From an uncultured Veillonellaceae bacterium (GTDB taxonomy: Bacteria; Bacillota; Negativicutes; Veillonellales; Dialisteraceae): a stretch of DNA of 6,499 bases. Location of the stretch: the NCBI GenBank assembly GCA_958439155.1, contig CAUBUJ010000095.1:1-6499 (forward strand), read 5' to 3'. The position numbers and the translations under genes were made by a program. Below are positions 1 through 6,431 of this stretch, one piece after another. Under the pieces are notes generated by a model, which saw nothing but the letters and a program-made list of their open reading frames with translations, made no database searches and had not been told where the DNA came from. Numbering within the stretch: position 1 is the stretch's first letter; the number at the start of each line of letters is the position of its first letter.

Positions 1-371
1 ACTTCATGGCGGAGCCGTTCCATGAAAAAATGGGCCACCTTGTCCGGCGTGGTGAAATTCTGAAGATTCCGTTTATCATGGTATACCGTGAGCCGCCGGC
101 CCAGCTCGATGGCGGCGCATACGGTGATGGCCTTGTCCCGGCCTATGCCCTTGATTTCCGTCAAATCACGCCAGTCCAGATCGGAATACCAGTTCACACC
201 CCCTTCGCCGAGACGGCGTGTCACTTTCCGCGCCAGTTCCAGTACGGAACACTCTTTGAGCCCCGTCCGCAGCAGGATCGCCACAAGGTCTGACATGGTC
301 ACAAGGGAAGGAGAAATGGCAAAGCGCTCTCTCGGGCGCTCTTCCTCCTCCATTTCACGAATCATCGCCAT
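1..371 (-). CDS. radC: RadC family protein, N-terminal part (3' end beyond the window)
   Basis: Reading leftward from the ATG at 371, an open frame of 123 codons runs off the window edge, so the gene is partial. The visible part is the RadC N-terminal helical region: RPRERF (residues 12-17), SDLVAILLRTG (27-37), SVLELARK (42-49), then a helix-hairpin-helix-like segment with KGIGRDKA (74-81) leading into AIELGRRL (87-94). Intact RadC is about 220-230 residues; the C-terminal JAB/MPN metalloprotease-like domain with its HxHxSG motif would lie outside. RadC was historically called a DNA repair protein, but its real role is unsettled. The start is chosen because AGGAGG (377-382) sits 5 nt upstream; a second in-frame ATG at 365 would be 11 nt away and is less likely. 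It follows maf by 69 bp in the same direction without a visible terminator, so cotranscription is likely. The maf-radC order, often followed by mreBCD, is common in Bacillota. Confidence 0.93.
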   Translation of the reverse strand, partial: MAMIREMEEEERPRERFAISPSLVTMSDLVAILLRTGLKECSVLELARKVTRRLGEGGVNWYSDLDWRDLTEIKGIGRDKAITVCAAIELGRRLTVYHDKRNLQNFTTPDKVAHFFMERLRHE

Positions 372-380
372 AGAAACCTC

Positions 381-397
381 CTTTCCGTCCCGGAAAG
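381..397 (-). other. Small inverted repeat touching the radC Shine-Dalgarno
   Basis: A perfect 7-bp inverted repeat with a 3-nt loop (CTTTCCG-GGA-CGGAAAG on the transcript) lies in the 69-bp maf-radC gap. Its 3' arm ends at the radC Shine-Dalgarno and overlaps the first one or two bases of AAGGAGG. No T-tract follows, so it is not an intrinsic terminator. It could slightly limit ribosome access or mark an mRNA processing point; both are inference, and a stem this short may be chance. Confidence 0.3.
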
Positions 398-440
398 AAT
401 CATTCATTCTGCGGAACCGGAGAAATGAAAGATTCCTTCC

Positions 441-1010
441 TTATCTATGAGGGTGCGCACCGGTTTGGGCCAGAAGAGCCAGTGTCACGCTCCGCGGAAG
501 GCCTACCACATTGGACCAGGAACCGCGGATCACCGTCACGAATTTCTGCCCTTCCCCCTGGATGGCATACGCACCGGCTTTATCCATAGGCTCGCCGCCG
601 GCAATGTACGCCTCGATTTCCTCTTCCCCAAGGGGGCGGAAGGTGATGTCCGTGCGGCACAGAGCGCTTTCCATGCCTTTCTCCGTCACCACTGCGACGC
701 CGGTTATGACTTCATGGGTCCTGCCGGAGAGAAGGCGGAGCATGCACCGCGCTTCTTCCTTGTCAGCGGGCTTTCCCAGCACCTCTCCAGCGCAGACTAC
801 GAGGGTATCTGCCCCGAGCACAGGGAGCTTCCCCTTTTCCCGAAGCCATACTTCCCGCGCTTTTCCTTCCGCCTGGAGGCGTACCAGTGCTTCCGGCGGC
901 AGATGCCGCCCATTGTCTTCGCAGTATCCGCTGGGCACAGCTTGAAAGGGAATCTCCCACTGTGTCAGAAGCTCCCTACGCCGGGGCGACTGGGACGCGA
1001 GAATGATCAT
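441..1010 (-). CDS. maf: Maf family nucleotide pyrophosphatase (dTTP/UTP pyrophosphatase type)
   Basis: The 189-residue product matches the whole Maf/HAM1-fold family at its usual length (about 185-200). Visible signatures are LASQSPRRREL near the N-terminus (4-14), the phosphate-binding loop; LGADTLV (65-71), whose Asp68 corresponds to the catalytic acid; GKP (79-81); LLSGRTHEV (93-101); and DKAGAYAIQG (143-152) followed by SWSNVVGLP (164-172). The AYAIQG/VGLP combination resembles E. coli YhdE rather than the m7GTP-type YceF, which suggests hydrolysis of dTTP, UTP or modified pyrimidine triphosphates to monophosphate plus diphosphate. In Bacillus Maf is linked to septum formation. The protein is cytoplasmic. 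The ATG start has AGGAGG (1019-1024) 8 nt upstream. A terminator separates it from the DUF445 genes, so maf probably opens a new transcription unit with radC. One small departure is GLPRS where GLPL is usual. The family call is very sure; substrate is inferred. Confidence 0.96.
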   Translation of the reverse strand: MIILASQSPRRRELLTQWEIPFQAVPSGYCEDNGRHLPPEALVRLQAEGKAREVWLREKGKLPVLGADTLVVCAGEVLGKPADKEEARCMLRLLSGRTHEVITGVAVVTEKGMESALCRTDITFRPLGEEEIEAYIAGGEPMDKAGAYAIQGEGQKFVTVIRGSWSNVVGLPRSVTLALLAQTGAHPHR

Positions 1011-1053
1011 ACACTTTTCCTCCTTGCATTGAACTATCTTATTTTCTCATAGA

Positions 1054-1059
1054 ATCATA
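1054..1059 (-). promoter_or_regulatory. Possible -10 element upstream of maf
   Basis: Since a terminator closes the upstream operon at 1072-1099, maf needs either read-through or its own promoter in the 61 bp before its start. The best -10-like hexamer there is TATGAT (5 of 6 matches to TATAAT). No convincing -35 hexamer lies 16-18 bp further upstream, where the terminator stem itself sits, and there is no TG extension. This is a weak candidate. Confidence 0.25.
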
Positions 1060-1071
1060 GAGAGCGCAAAT

Positions 1072-1099
1072 AAAAAAGCTTCCCGCAGAAAGCCTTTTT
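1072..1099 (-). terminator. Intrinsic terminator after the DUF445 operon
   Basis: On the minus-strand transcript a 12-bp stem with a 4-nt loop forms from AAAAAGGCTTTC and GGAAGCTTTTTT, ending in a run of six U followed by AUUU. Two of the pairs are G-U wobbles, which pair in the minus-strand RNA but become A-C mismatches in a plus-strand RNA. The hairpin therefore favours leftward transcription. It begins 52 nt after the stop codon of the last DUF445 gene and ends about 60 nt before the maf start. Confidence 0.8.
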
Positions 1100-1151
1100 A
1101 TCCAGGAAATCAGGATGGATTCTCATCCGACCAAAGGAGAGTGCCCCTTCT

Positions 1152-2375
1152 TTACAGCCGGGCCAGCGCGAGGAGCACCGCGAAGAGGAGGCTCCCGGTG
1201 ACCGCTGCCACCACCGCGCCGTGGATCCGGATAGAACCAAGTTCTTCCGACACTTTGCTGTAAATGAAGGTATTCAGTTTCTTTTCATCATACCCGGCCA
1301 GGACCTCTTCCACCGCTCCTCCGAGGAATCCGTGCTCATAGGCCATAATATTGGCAACGGCGCGCCGGCAGGTCCCATCGAGACGGTCTCTCACAGAAGG
1401 CTCGCGCAGGACTTCCCACACCGCCTGGTCGAGAAGTGCCGCCAGGTTTTGCCGGAAGGGACTGTCTGCACCATCCAAAGCAAGCGACAGGCGCTCCCGG
1501 TGTTCCTGATCTGTCAAAACAGAGAGGGCCCCTGCGATCTGGCGCTGTGCCAGCCCTTCCAGGTCCGGCCGGGACAGGACCTCTTCCATAACATGCTCCA
1601 AAGTTTCCTTCAAGAACAGATGGACCCGGTTCTTCGGATCTTCCCACTGGCGGATGGACTCTATGGCCGCATCCGCGAAAGAATCGGCCATATCCCGGCA
1701 GGAAATTGCCCCAATCTTCTCTCCAGCAGAAATAGCAAACGAGACCAAAGGATTACCAGTTTTGGCGTGGATTATATATTTCTGGAATTCTTCTTCCATA
1801 CGGCTTCGCACTGCAGGGCTGTGCATTGTATTTTCTCCCGCCTTTAAAAGAGCAGCAAGAATTTTGTCCGCTGCCCCTTCTTTCTGGAGAAAATTCTTTC
1901 CTTCTGCCAGCATGCAGCCGGCAGCCTTCTCCTGCCAGCGCCGGTTCCCTTCTGCTGCCGCAGGAATCCTTCTTGAAATTTCCTGTGCCGCCCAGTCCAG
2001 CATCTGCTCCCGGAGAGCCTGTCCGCTTTGCCCGGCCCAGGCTTTGCAGATCCACTCTGTCAGGGAAAACCTGCCGACCAGGCTGTCCCACATGCCCGGG
2101 GCGAGAAGCTTCTTCTCCACAGCGGCGCGGATACTCTGGATGATGCGCATACGGTTTTTCGGAATGAGCGCGGTATGCCAGGGAATGCCCAGGGGCCGCC
2201 GGAAGAGGGCGGTCACGGCAAACCAGTCTGCGGCGCATCCGATGAGCGCTGACTGGGCCAAAAAGTAGAATACCGATGCCCAGTATTCCGCCGTCTGGAG
2301 GCGGATATAAAAGGCGGCGCCAAAAACCAGCGCTGACAAGGCAAAGAGAATATCTGCGATTCTGTCTTTTCTCAC
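1152..2375 (-). CDS. DUF445 family membrane protein (second of a tandem pair)
   Basis: The 407-residue product carries the DUF445 (YheB/YjiN-like) hallmark: an N-terminal hydrophobic segment (about 8-26), a second one (33-54) running into IGCAADWFAVTALFRRPLGI (45-64) and IPKNR (71-75), a long mostly helical charged middle, and a C-terminal SIRIHGAVVAA motif followed by a membrane segment (about 386-405). The family is predicted to be membrane-anchored and has no established function. The start is GTG at 2375-2373; its GTGA overlaps the TGA of the preceding gene by 4 nt, and AGGAGG (2385-2390) lies 9 nt upstream, so translational coupling is expected. It is the last gene of its operon, with a terminator 52 nt beyond the stop. 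It is a clear but distant paralogue of the adjacent DUF445 gene, similar mainly at the two ends. The family call is sure; the role is unknown. Confidence 0.92.
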   Translation of the reverse strand: MRKDRIADILFALSALVFGAAFYIRLQTAEYWASVFYFLAQSALIGCAADWFAVTALFRRPLGIPWHTALIPKNRMRIIQSIRAAVEKKLLAPGMWDSLVGRFSLTEWICKAWAGQSGQALREQMLDWAAQEISRRIPAAAEGNRRWQEKAAGCMLAEGKNFLQKEGAADKILAALLKAGENTMHSPAVRSRMEEEFQKYIIHAKTGNPLVSFAISAGEKIGAISCRDMADSFADAAIESIRQWEDPKNRVHLFLKETLEHVMEEVLSRPDLEGLAQRQIAGALSVLTDQEHRERLSLALDGADSPFRQNLAALLDQAVWEVLREPSVRDRLDGTCRRAVANIMAYEHGFLGGAVEEVLAGYDEKKLNTFIYSKVSEELGSIRIHGAVVAAVTGSLLFAVLLALARL

Positions 2376-3613
2376 AATACCTGCCCTCCTGATACGCCCC
2401 AGAAGAGAAGGTATGACAGGAGCCCGAGAAGCGCGCCGATGGCGGAGCCATTGATGCGGATCATCTGCAGATCGCCATGTACCCCCTCTTCGAGAAGATC
2501 TGCCATTTCCTGCCCGGAATAGCGCCCGAGAGTGGTTTCAATATACTGGCCGATCTGCTTATGGAGATCCGGCAGCGCTCCCGCAAGGCGCTTTAAGATC
2601 CACCGGTCCATCCGGCGGCAGTTCTCTTCTTTCGCGAGCGCCTTCAAAACTGTCTGGACCAGCCATTGGCCGGCAGCATGCCCCATGGGAGAGGCATTTC
2701 TGTTCAGAAACGCTTCTGCCCAGGCGCCGCCATTTCCCATGATCAAGGCGGCGGCGCGCGTTCCGATCCAATGACTCACTTTCTCCCGAAAGGCTTCATC
2801 CTGGCGGAGACGCTCTTCGAATCGGGCAAGGGCAGCGCGAATACGCCGGTTCAGTTCGCCTGACGGATCGTCTACCGATTCCGCCAGAGACTCCAATTTC
2901 CCCTGAATCATCTGAGCCGCCTTCTCATCGGTAAGCCCCATCTTGCTCTGCACCATAGAATGAAACATGCTGCGAAGCGGGCCTTTTCCTTCATAAATTT
3001 CCCAGGATCTGCGGTAGATCTCAAGGAAATCTTCCTCTTTGAACCCTTCCCGGAGAAAGAGAAGCGCCCCTTCCTTGATTCCCTGGAAAAGAATTTTTTC
3101 TTTTTCTTCCTGATGGAGAAAAGAAAGAACCTGCAGAAGCCGGTCCGCCCAGTTTTCATTTTGAATCACGGTACAGAACGCTTCCCCTGTGAGACTTCCC
3201 AGCGGTTTTCCAGGAACGGCCCCAAGGATCGCCCGGGCCAATTCGGAAAGCGCCGTTTCCGCCTCCGCTTCATGCCGGGCAAGCCACACCGCAAAAGCGG
3301 CGCTGATGGAATGGAGCTTCACCACCCGGTAGAGCCGGGGTACCGTCAGGATTTCCTTCGTCATCATGTCCCGGGCCATGGCGATGACAGCATCCCTCTT
3401 TGCCGGAATGAGCCCGCCCCGGCCAATGCCGAGAGGCTTCCGGAAAAGCGAATTCACCGCGTACCAGTCCGCGATGCCCCCGACAGCCGCGGCAATGGCC
3501 GTATGAAAAAGGAGCCCTCCCCAAAAGGTATGGGAAAAAGAAAAGGCTCCCAAGCTCAAAGCAGCGGATACGCCAAGAATCAGGTTCGCCGCCTTTTCCT
3601 CTCTCCCTGCCAT
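2372..3613 (-). CDS. DUF445 family membrane protein (first of a tandem pair)
   Basis: Counted from the ATG at 3613 this is a 413-residue DUF445 protein. It shows an N-terminal hydrophobic stretch (about 8-27), a second (36-53) entering GGIADWYAVNSLFRKPLGI (45-63) and then LIPAKRD, a long helical charged middle, and the C-terminal MIRINGSAIGALLG motif leading into a membrane segment (about 392-408). Function is not established for the family. The frame is open further up to an ATG at 3670, which would add 19 residues, but I reject that start. It overlaps the preceding gene by 58 nt and has no Shine-Dalgarno, and the 413-residue form puts the ADW motif at almost the same residue number (48-50) as in the neighbouring paralogue (49-51). 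The chosen ATG shares one base with the upstream stop (TGATG), with AGGAGG (3626-3631) 12 nt ahead. The minus transcript also carries a purine-rich A-tract within this gene (about 3091-3106), in frame. Confidence 0.92.
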   Translation of the reverse strand: MAGREEKAANLILGVSAALSLGAFSFSHTFWGGLLFHTAIAAAVGGIADWYAVNSLFRKPLGIGRGGLIPAKRDAVIAMARDMMTKEILTVPRLYRVVKLHSISAAFAVWLARHEAEAETALSELARAILGAVPGKPLGSLTGEAFCTVIQNENWADRLLQVLSFLHQEEKEKILFQGIKEGALLFLREGFKEEDFLEIYRRSWEIYEGKGPLRSMFHSMVQSKMGLTDEKAAQMIQGKLESLAESVDDPSGELNRRIRAALARFEERLRQDEAFREKVSHWIGTRAAALIMGNGGAWAEAFLNRNASPMGHAAGQWLVQTVLKALAKEENCRRMDRWILKRLAGALPDLHKQIGQYIETTLGRYSGQEMADLLEEGVHGDLQMIRINGSAIGALLGLLSYLLFWGVSGGQVL

Positions 3614-3912
3614 CAGCGCCGTCCGCCTCCTGCCATAGACCACACGAAGAGTGCGCCAAAAGCGATCCATGACATGGCATAGGACATAATGCGCAGATCC
3701 GTCAGAATATTAATCACTGTAAGGCCCAGCATGAAAAGCATATTTGCGCGGAGGTCAGTAAATATATCCCTCCGGAAAATCAGGTAGGACGAGCCGAGGA
3801 TGGCCAGATTGATCACAAATACCGCCGGCACATAGAAGCTCCACGGCACAAGCTGGAGCAGCACATTGCCTGCCATCATGACCAGAAAAATGTACAGCCA
3901 GGTATAATTCAT
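3613..3912 (-). CDS. Hypothetical 99-residue four-helix membrane protein
   Basis: I do not recognise this family. The sequence shows four closely packed hydrophobic segments, at about 4-22, 25-46, 57-73 and 76-94, joined by very short loops. The tail GGGRR is small and basic. The loops after helices 2 and 3 carry a repeated motif, IFTDLR (50-55) and ILTDLR (69-74), suggesting two similar hairpins or an internal duplication. There is no cysteine and no cleavable signal peptide is apparent, so an integral inner-membrane protein is expected. It is likely real: the ATG overlaps the stop of the MBL-fold gene as ATGA, AAGGAGA (3925-3931) lies 12 nt upstream, and its own stop overlaps the start of the next gene as TGATG. 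Its position between a hydrolase and two membrane proteins suggests a shared membrane-associated process, but no function can be assigned. Confidence 0.8.
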   Translation of the reverse strand: MNYTWLYIFLVMMAGNVLLQLVPWSFYVPAVFVINLAILGSSYLIFRRDIFTDLRANMLFMLGLTVINILTDLRIMSYAMSWIAFGALFVWSMAGGGRR

Positions 3913-4592
3913 GATTCGAACGAGTCTCCTTCTTTACTTGGAATCCAAAGGGGAATTCCTTCATAAGCCCAGCGGAATTCGTAAGACGGGCACCAGCGGA
4001 TGCCGAACGAGTGCATAGGAATGAGGTATTTTTTGACTTGAATCTGCTGAAGAAACGCTTTTACGCCCCATTCTCTGGCGACAGCCTGCCGGGCGTCTAC
4101 TGGGAAAAAGACGTAATCCACCGTTTTTTCTGAAATAGCGGACAGTTCCTGCCGGTACCACTCCCGGGCATGGCGGTTGTCTTCCTCCGGCTCGCCCGCC
4201 CAGTGCCACCAGTTGAGATCGCCCGCGTGGAACAGGGTCTTTCCTTCCGCGCGGATCATGTAAGAACCGCCGGCATCGGTAGAGCCGTACATGTGAACCG
4301 AGAAATGGGGCGTTTCATAGTCTTCTCCCACGTCCATATAATGAATGGGCGCGGCAATGCCGAAGGCGTCGCAGTCCTTGTGGAGGATGTAGCGTGCCGC
4401 CTTTTCTTTATAAGCGAAAATATTCCTGCTGTAATGGTCGCCGTGAAGGTGGCTGACAAAAAAGTACACCGCTTTCCCTGTCTCCAGAAGCGGCGGCACC
4501 ACATGAGCCGGATCCTGCCAGTCGTCAAACACAAGAACACACCGGTCCATTTCTACAGCAAATCCGCTGTGTTTGATAAAAGAAATTTTCAA
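3909..4592 (-). CDS. MBL-fold (metallo-beta-lactamase superfamily) metal-dependent hydrolase
   Basis: Counted from the TTG at 4592, this is a 227-residue single-domain protein of the small UlaG-like branch of the metallo-beta-lactamase superfamily. Metal-binding features are SHLHGDH (47-53, the HxHxDH motif), GSTDAGGS (103-110), FHAGDLNWWHW (121-131, with the bridging Asp125) and the late histidine in IPMH (191-194). It begins with a typical MBL first strand, KISFIKHSGFAVE. It should be a cytoplasmic Zn- or Mn-dependent hydrolase; the substrate is unknown and it should not be called a lactamase. An ATG at 4640 in the same frame would add 16 residues (MQLRPRG...). That start is rejected because it falls about at the predicted transcription start, has no Shine-Dalgarno, and adds sequence foreign to the family. 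The TTG has AGGAGA (4599-4604) 6 nt upstream. This gene opens the four-gene operon; its stop overlaps the next start by 4 nt. Confidence 0.92.
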   Translation of the reverse strand: MKISFIKHSGFAVEMDRCVLVFDDWQDPAHVVPPLLETGKAVYFFVSHLHGDHYSRNIFAYKEKAARYILHKDCDAFGIAAPIHYMDVGEDYETPHFSVHMYGSTDAGGSYMIRAEGKTLFHAGDLNWWHWAGEPEEDNRHAREWYRQELSAISEKTVDYVFFPVDARQAVAREWGVKAFLQQIQVKKYLIPMHSFGIRWCPSYEFRWAYEGIPLWIPSKEGDSFES

Positions 4593-4642
4593 GTTCCATC
4601 TCCTATAGAAGAACAAAAGCCCTCTGGGCCGTAACTGCACCC

Positions 4643-4651
4643 ATTATATCA
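4643..4651 (-). promoter_or_regulatory. Extended -10 promoter for the MBL/DUF445 operon
   Basis: On the minus strand the sequence TGATATAAT is a perfect TGnTATAAT extended -10 element. No good -35 hexamer is present 17 bp upstream (the region there is C/T-rich), which is typical of extended -10 promoters. Transcription would begin at about 4636-4637, giving a leader of about 44 nt before the TTG start at 4592. It lies downstream of the rny terminator, so it would give the operon independent expression. Confidence 0.65.
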
Positions 4652-4675
4652 TAGGTACAAAGCGGAGGGGAAAGA

Positions 4676-4690
4676 GCGGGACGGCGGGAC
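4676..4690 (-). repeat. Short direct repeat upstream of the operon promoter
   Basis: GTCCCGC occurs twice in the same orientation, separated by one base (an 8-bp period). It sits about 40-54 bp upstream of the predicted transcription start, where a -35 element or an activator site would be. A regulator site is possible but unsupported by anything else; the local region is generally GC-rich. Confidence 0.25.
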
Positions 4691-4732
4691 ACTCCCTTTC
4701 GCGGCGCCTCTTTGCTGCCGGCCTTCTCTACA

Positions 4733-4764
4733 CAAAAGGGCCAGCCCGCAGGCTGGCCCTTTTG
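4733..4764 (-). terminator. Intrinsic terminator of rny
   Basis: A perfect 14-bp inverted repeat (arms CAAAAGGGCCAGCC and its complement) with a 4-nt loop starts 11 nt after the rny stop codon. The GC-rich core GGGCCAGCC is flanked by an A-tract on one side and a T-tract on the other. It therefore forms a typical Rho-independent hairpin for the leftward transcript and is symmetrical enough to act in either direction; no plus-strand gene is present to use it. Confidence 0.9.
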
Positions 4765-4775
4765 CATATGAATTA

Positions 4776-6350
4776 TTATTTTGCGTAATCGGTAGCCCGC
4801 GTTTCGCGGATCACTACCACTTTCACCTGTCCAGGGTACTGGAGTTCTTTCTCCACCCTTTCGGCAATATTGTGAGACAGAAGCGTCGCTTCGTCTTCGC
4901 TCACCTTTTCCGGCTTCACAATGACCCGGAGCTCACGCCCTGCCTGGATGGCATAGCAGTTCGCTACGCCAGGGAAGGACTTGGCAATATCTTCCAGCTT
5001 GGTGAGCCGTTTTATATAGTTTTCCAGCGTCTCCCGCCGCGCGCCGGGACGGGCGGCAGAAATGGCATCGGCTGCGGCCACCAGCACCGCTTCCACAGAA
5101 ATCGGTTCCGTGTCGCCATGATGGGACGCGATGGCATTGATCACTTCTTTGCTCTCTTTGTACTTGGCAGCGATTTCCACACCCAGTTCCACATGGGTGC
5201 CTTCCTGTTCGCGGTCCACTGCTTTGCCGATATCATGAAGAAGGCCTGCGCGCTTGGCCAGCTCTACATTGGCGCCGATCTCACTGGCAAGAACGCCGGC
5301 GAAATAAGACACGTCAATCGAATGCTGGAGCACATTCTGGCCATAGCTGGTACGGTACTTGAGCCGTCCCAGAATCTTGACCAGTTCCGGATGGATATTG
5401 CGGATGCCGCAGGCGAAAACCGCCTGTTCCCCCGCTTCGCGGATGGCCTTGTCCACTTCTTTCTTCGTCTTGGCCACCACTTCCTCAATGCGGGCCGGAT
5501 GGATACGGCCGTCTTTTACGAGGCTTTCCAGCGCCAGGCGGGCGATTTCCCTCCGTACCGGATTGAAGCTGGAGAGAATGACCGCTTCCGGCGTATCGTC
5601 GATGATGAGATCCACGCCGGTCAAGGTTTCGATGGCGCGGATATTCCGGCCCTCACGGCCGATGATGCGGCCTTTCATTTCCTCATTGGGCAGGGACACC
5701 ACAGACACTGTCGTTTCCGACACGGTATCCGCCGCGTTCCGCTGGATCGCAGAAGCAAGGATCTTCCGGGCCGTTTCGTCGGCATGTTCCTTGATATCCG
5801 TTTCATTCTCACGGATGCGCACCGCCTTCTCATGGAGCAGGTCTGCGTCCACTTTGTCAAGAATCTGCTTCTTCGCATCTTCCTGAGACAGACCGGAAAT
5901 TTCTTCCAGCTTCTTTTCCTGCTCCGCCATGAGCTGGTCCATCCGTTCCTGCTGGGACTTGATCCGGCTCTCCCGGCGGCTCATATCCGCTTCCCGCTGT
6001 TCCGCGGCGTCGCTTCTCCGTTCCAGATGCTCTTCCTTCTGGACGAGGCGCTGCTCGTACTTCTGCAGCTCCTCCCGGCGTTCCCGGTTTTCCTGTTCCA
6101 CATCTTCACGGAGCTTGTGGATTTCCTCCCTCGTCTGCACCAGGGTTTCTTTCTTCAGCGTCTCCGCTTCCCTTGCGGCGTTTTCATACACTTTCCGGGC
6201 GTCAGCCGTAATCTGCGCCGCCTTTTCCTCCGCAGAACCAATACGGGCTTCCGCGAAATGTTTGCGCACAGCATATCCTACGCCGCATCCCAAAGCGGCG
6301 GCGACAATAAAGCTCAAACACATAAAAAGCATAGCTTCATCAAAATTCAA
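4776..6350 (-). CDS. rny: Ribonuclease Y
   Basis: The 524-residue product has the complete architecture and usual length (about 510-520) of RNase Y, the membrane-anchored endoribonuclease that initiates mRNA decay in many Bacillota. In order: an N-terminal membrane helix (about 7-28); a long charged coiled coil rich in Glu, Arg, Gln and Lys (about 33-200); a KH RNA-binding domain with [12 protein letters not shown] (227-238); and an HD phosphohydrolase domain with His343, the HD pair at 372-373 in LLHDIGKA, and SHHGD (409-413). The C-terminus [19 protein letters not shown] is the usual conserved end. The start is TTG at 6350-6348, with AGGAGG (6359-6364) 8 nt upstream; the next in-frame ATG (residue 7) would cut into the membrane anchor. 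The gene has its own promoter and terminator and appears monocistronic. In many Bacillota a ymdB phosphoesterase follows rny; here an MBL-fold gene follows instead, after a terminator. Confidence 0.98.
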   Translation of the reverse strand: MNFDEAMLFMCLSFIVAAALGCGVGYAVRKHFAEARIGSAEEKAAQITADARKVYENAAREAETLKKETLVQTREEIHKLREDVEQENRERREELQKYEQRLVQKEEHLERRSDAAEQREADMSRRESRIKSQQERMDQLMAEQEKKLEEISGLSQEDAKKQILDKVDADLLHEKAVRIRENETDIKEHADETARKILASAIQRNAADTVSETTVSVVSLPNEEMKGRIIGREGRNIRAIETLTGVDLIIDDTPEAVILSSFNPVRREIARLALESLVKDGRIHPARIEEVVAKTKKEVDKAIREAGEQAVFACGIRNIHPELVKILGRLKYRTSYGQNVLQHSIDVSYFAGVLASEIGANVELAKRAGLLHDIGKAVDREQEGTHVELGVEIAAKYKESKEVINAIASHHGDTEPISVEAVLVAAADAISAARPGARRETLENYIKRLTKLEDIAKSFPGVANCYAIQAGRELRVIVKPEKVSEDEATLLSHNIAERVEKELQYPGQVKVVVIRETRATDYAK

Positions 6351-6431
6351 GGGCTCTCCCTCCTTTCTTGTTTTTGTTTTTTAAGACCTACGCATATTGT
6401 AATTCATAAGCACCTTGCAGATGCTGTATTA

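Noticed and set aside
6..1052. Several plus-strand open frames of 95-201 codons opposite radC and maf
   Set aside because: They lie antisense to two clearly recognised genes, overlap one another in different frames, and have no recognisable domains or start signals.
1112..1127. Small inverted repeat GGATG...CATCC after the last DUF445 stop codon
   Set aside because: The stem is only 5 bp and has no T-tract; the adjacent hairpin at 1072-1099 explains termination.
1055..1240. A 61-codon minus-strand frame running through the DUF445 stop into the terminator
   Set aside because: It overlaps the conserved C-terminus of the DUF445 protein in another frame, reads through the terminator hairpin, and has no ribosome-binding site.
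3091..3106. A-rich tract (six A, G, five A on the minus strand) in the first DUF445 gene as a possible programmed frameshift
   Set aside because: The codon phase does not form a canonical X XXY YYZ slippery heptamer, and the zero frame continues normally through the conserved C-terminus.
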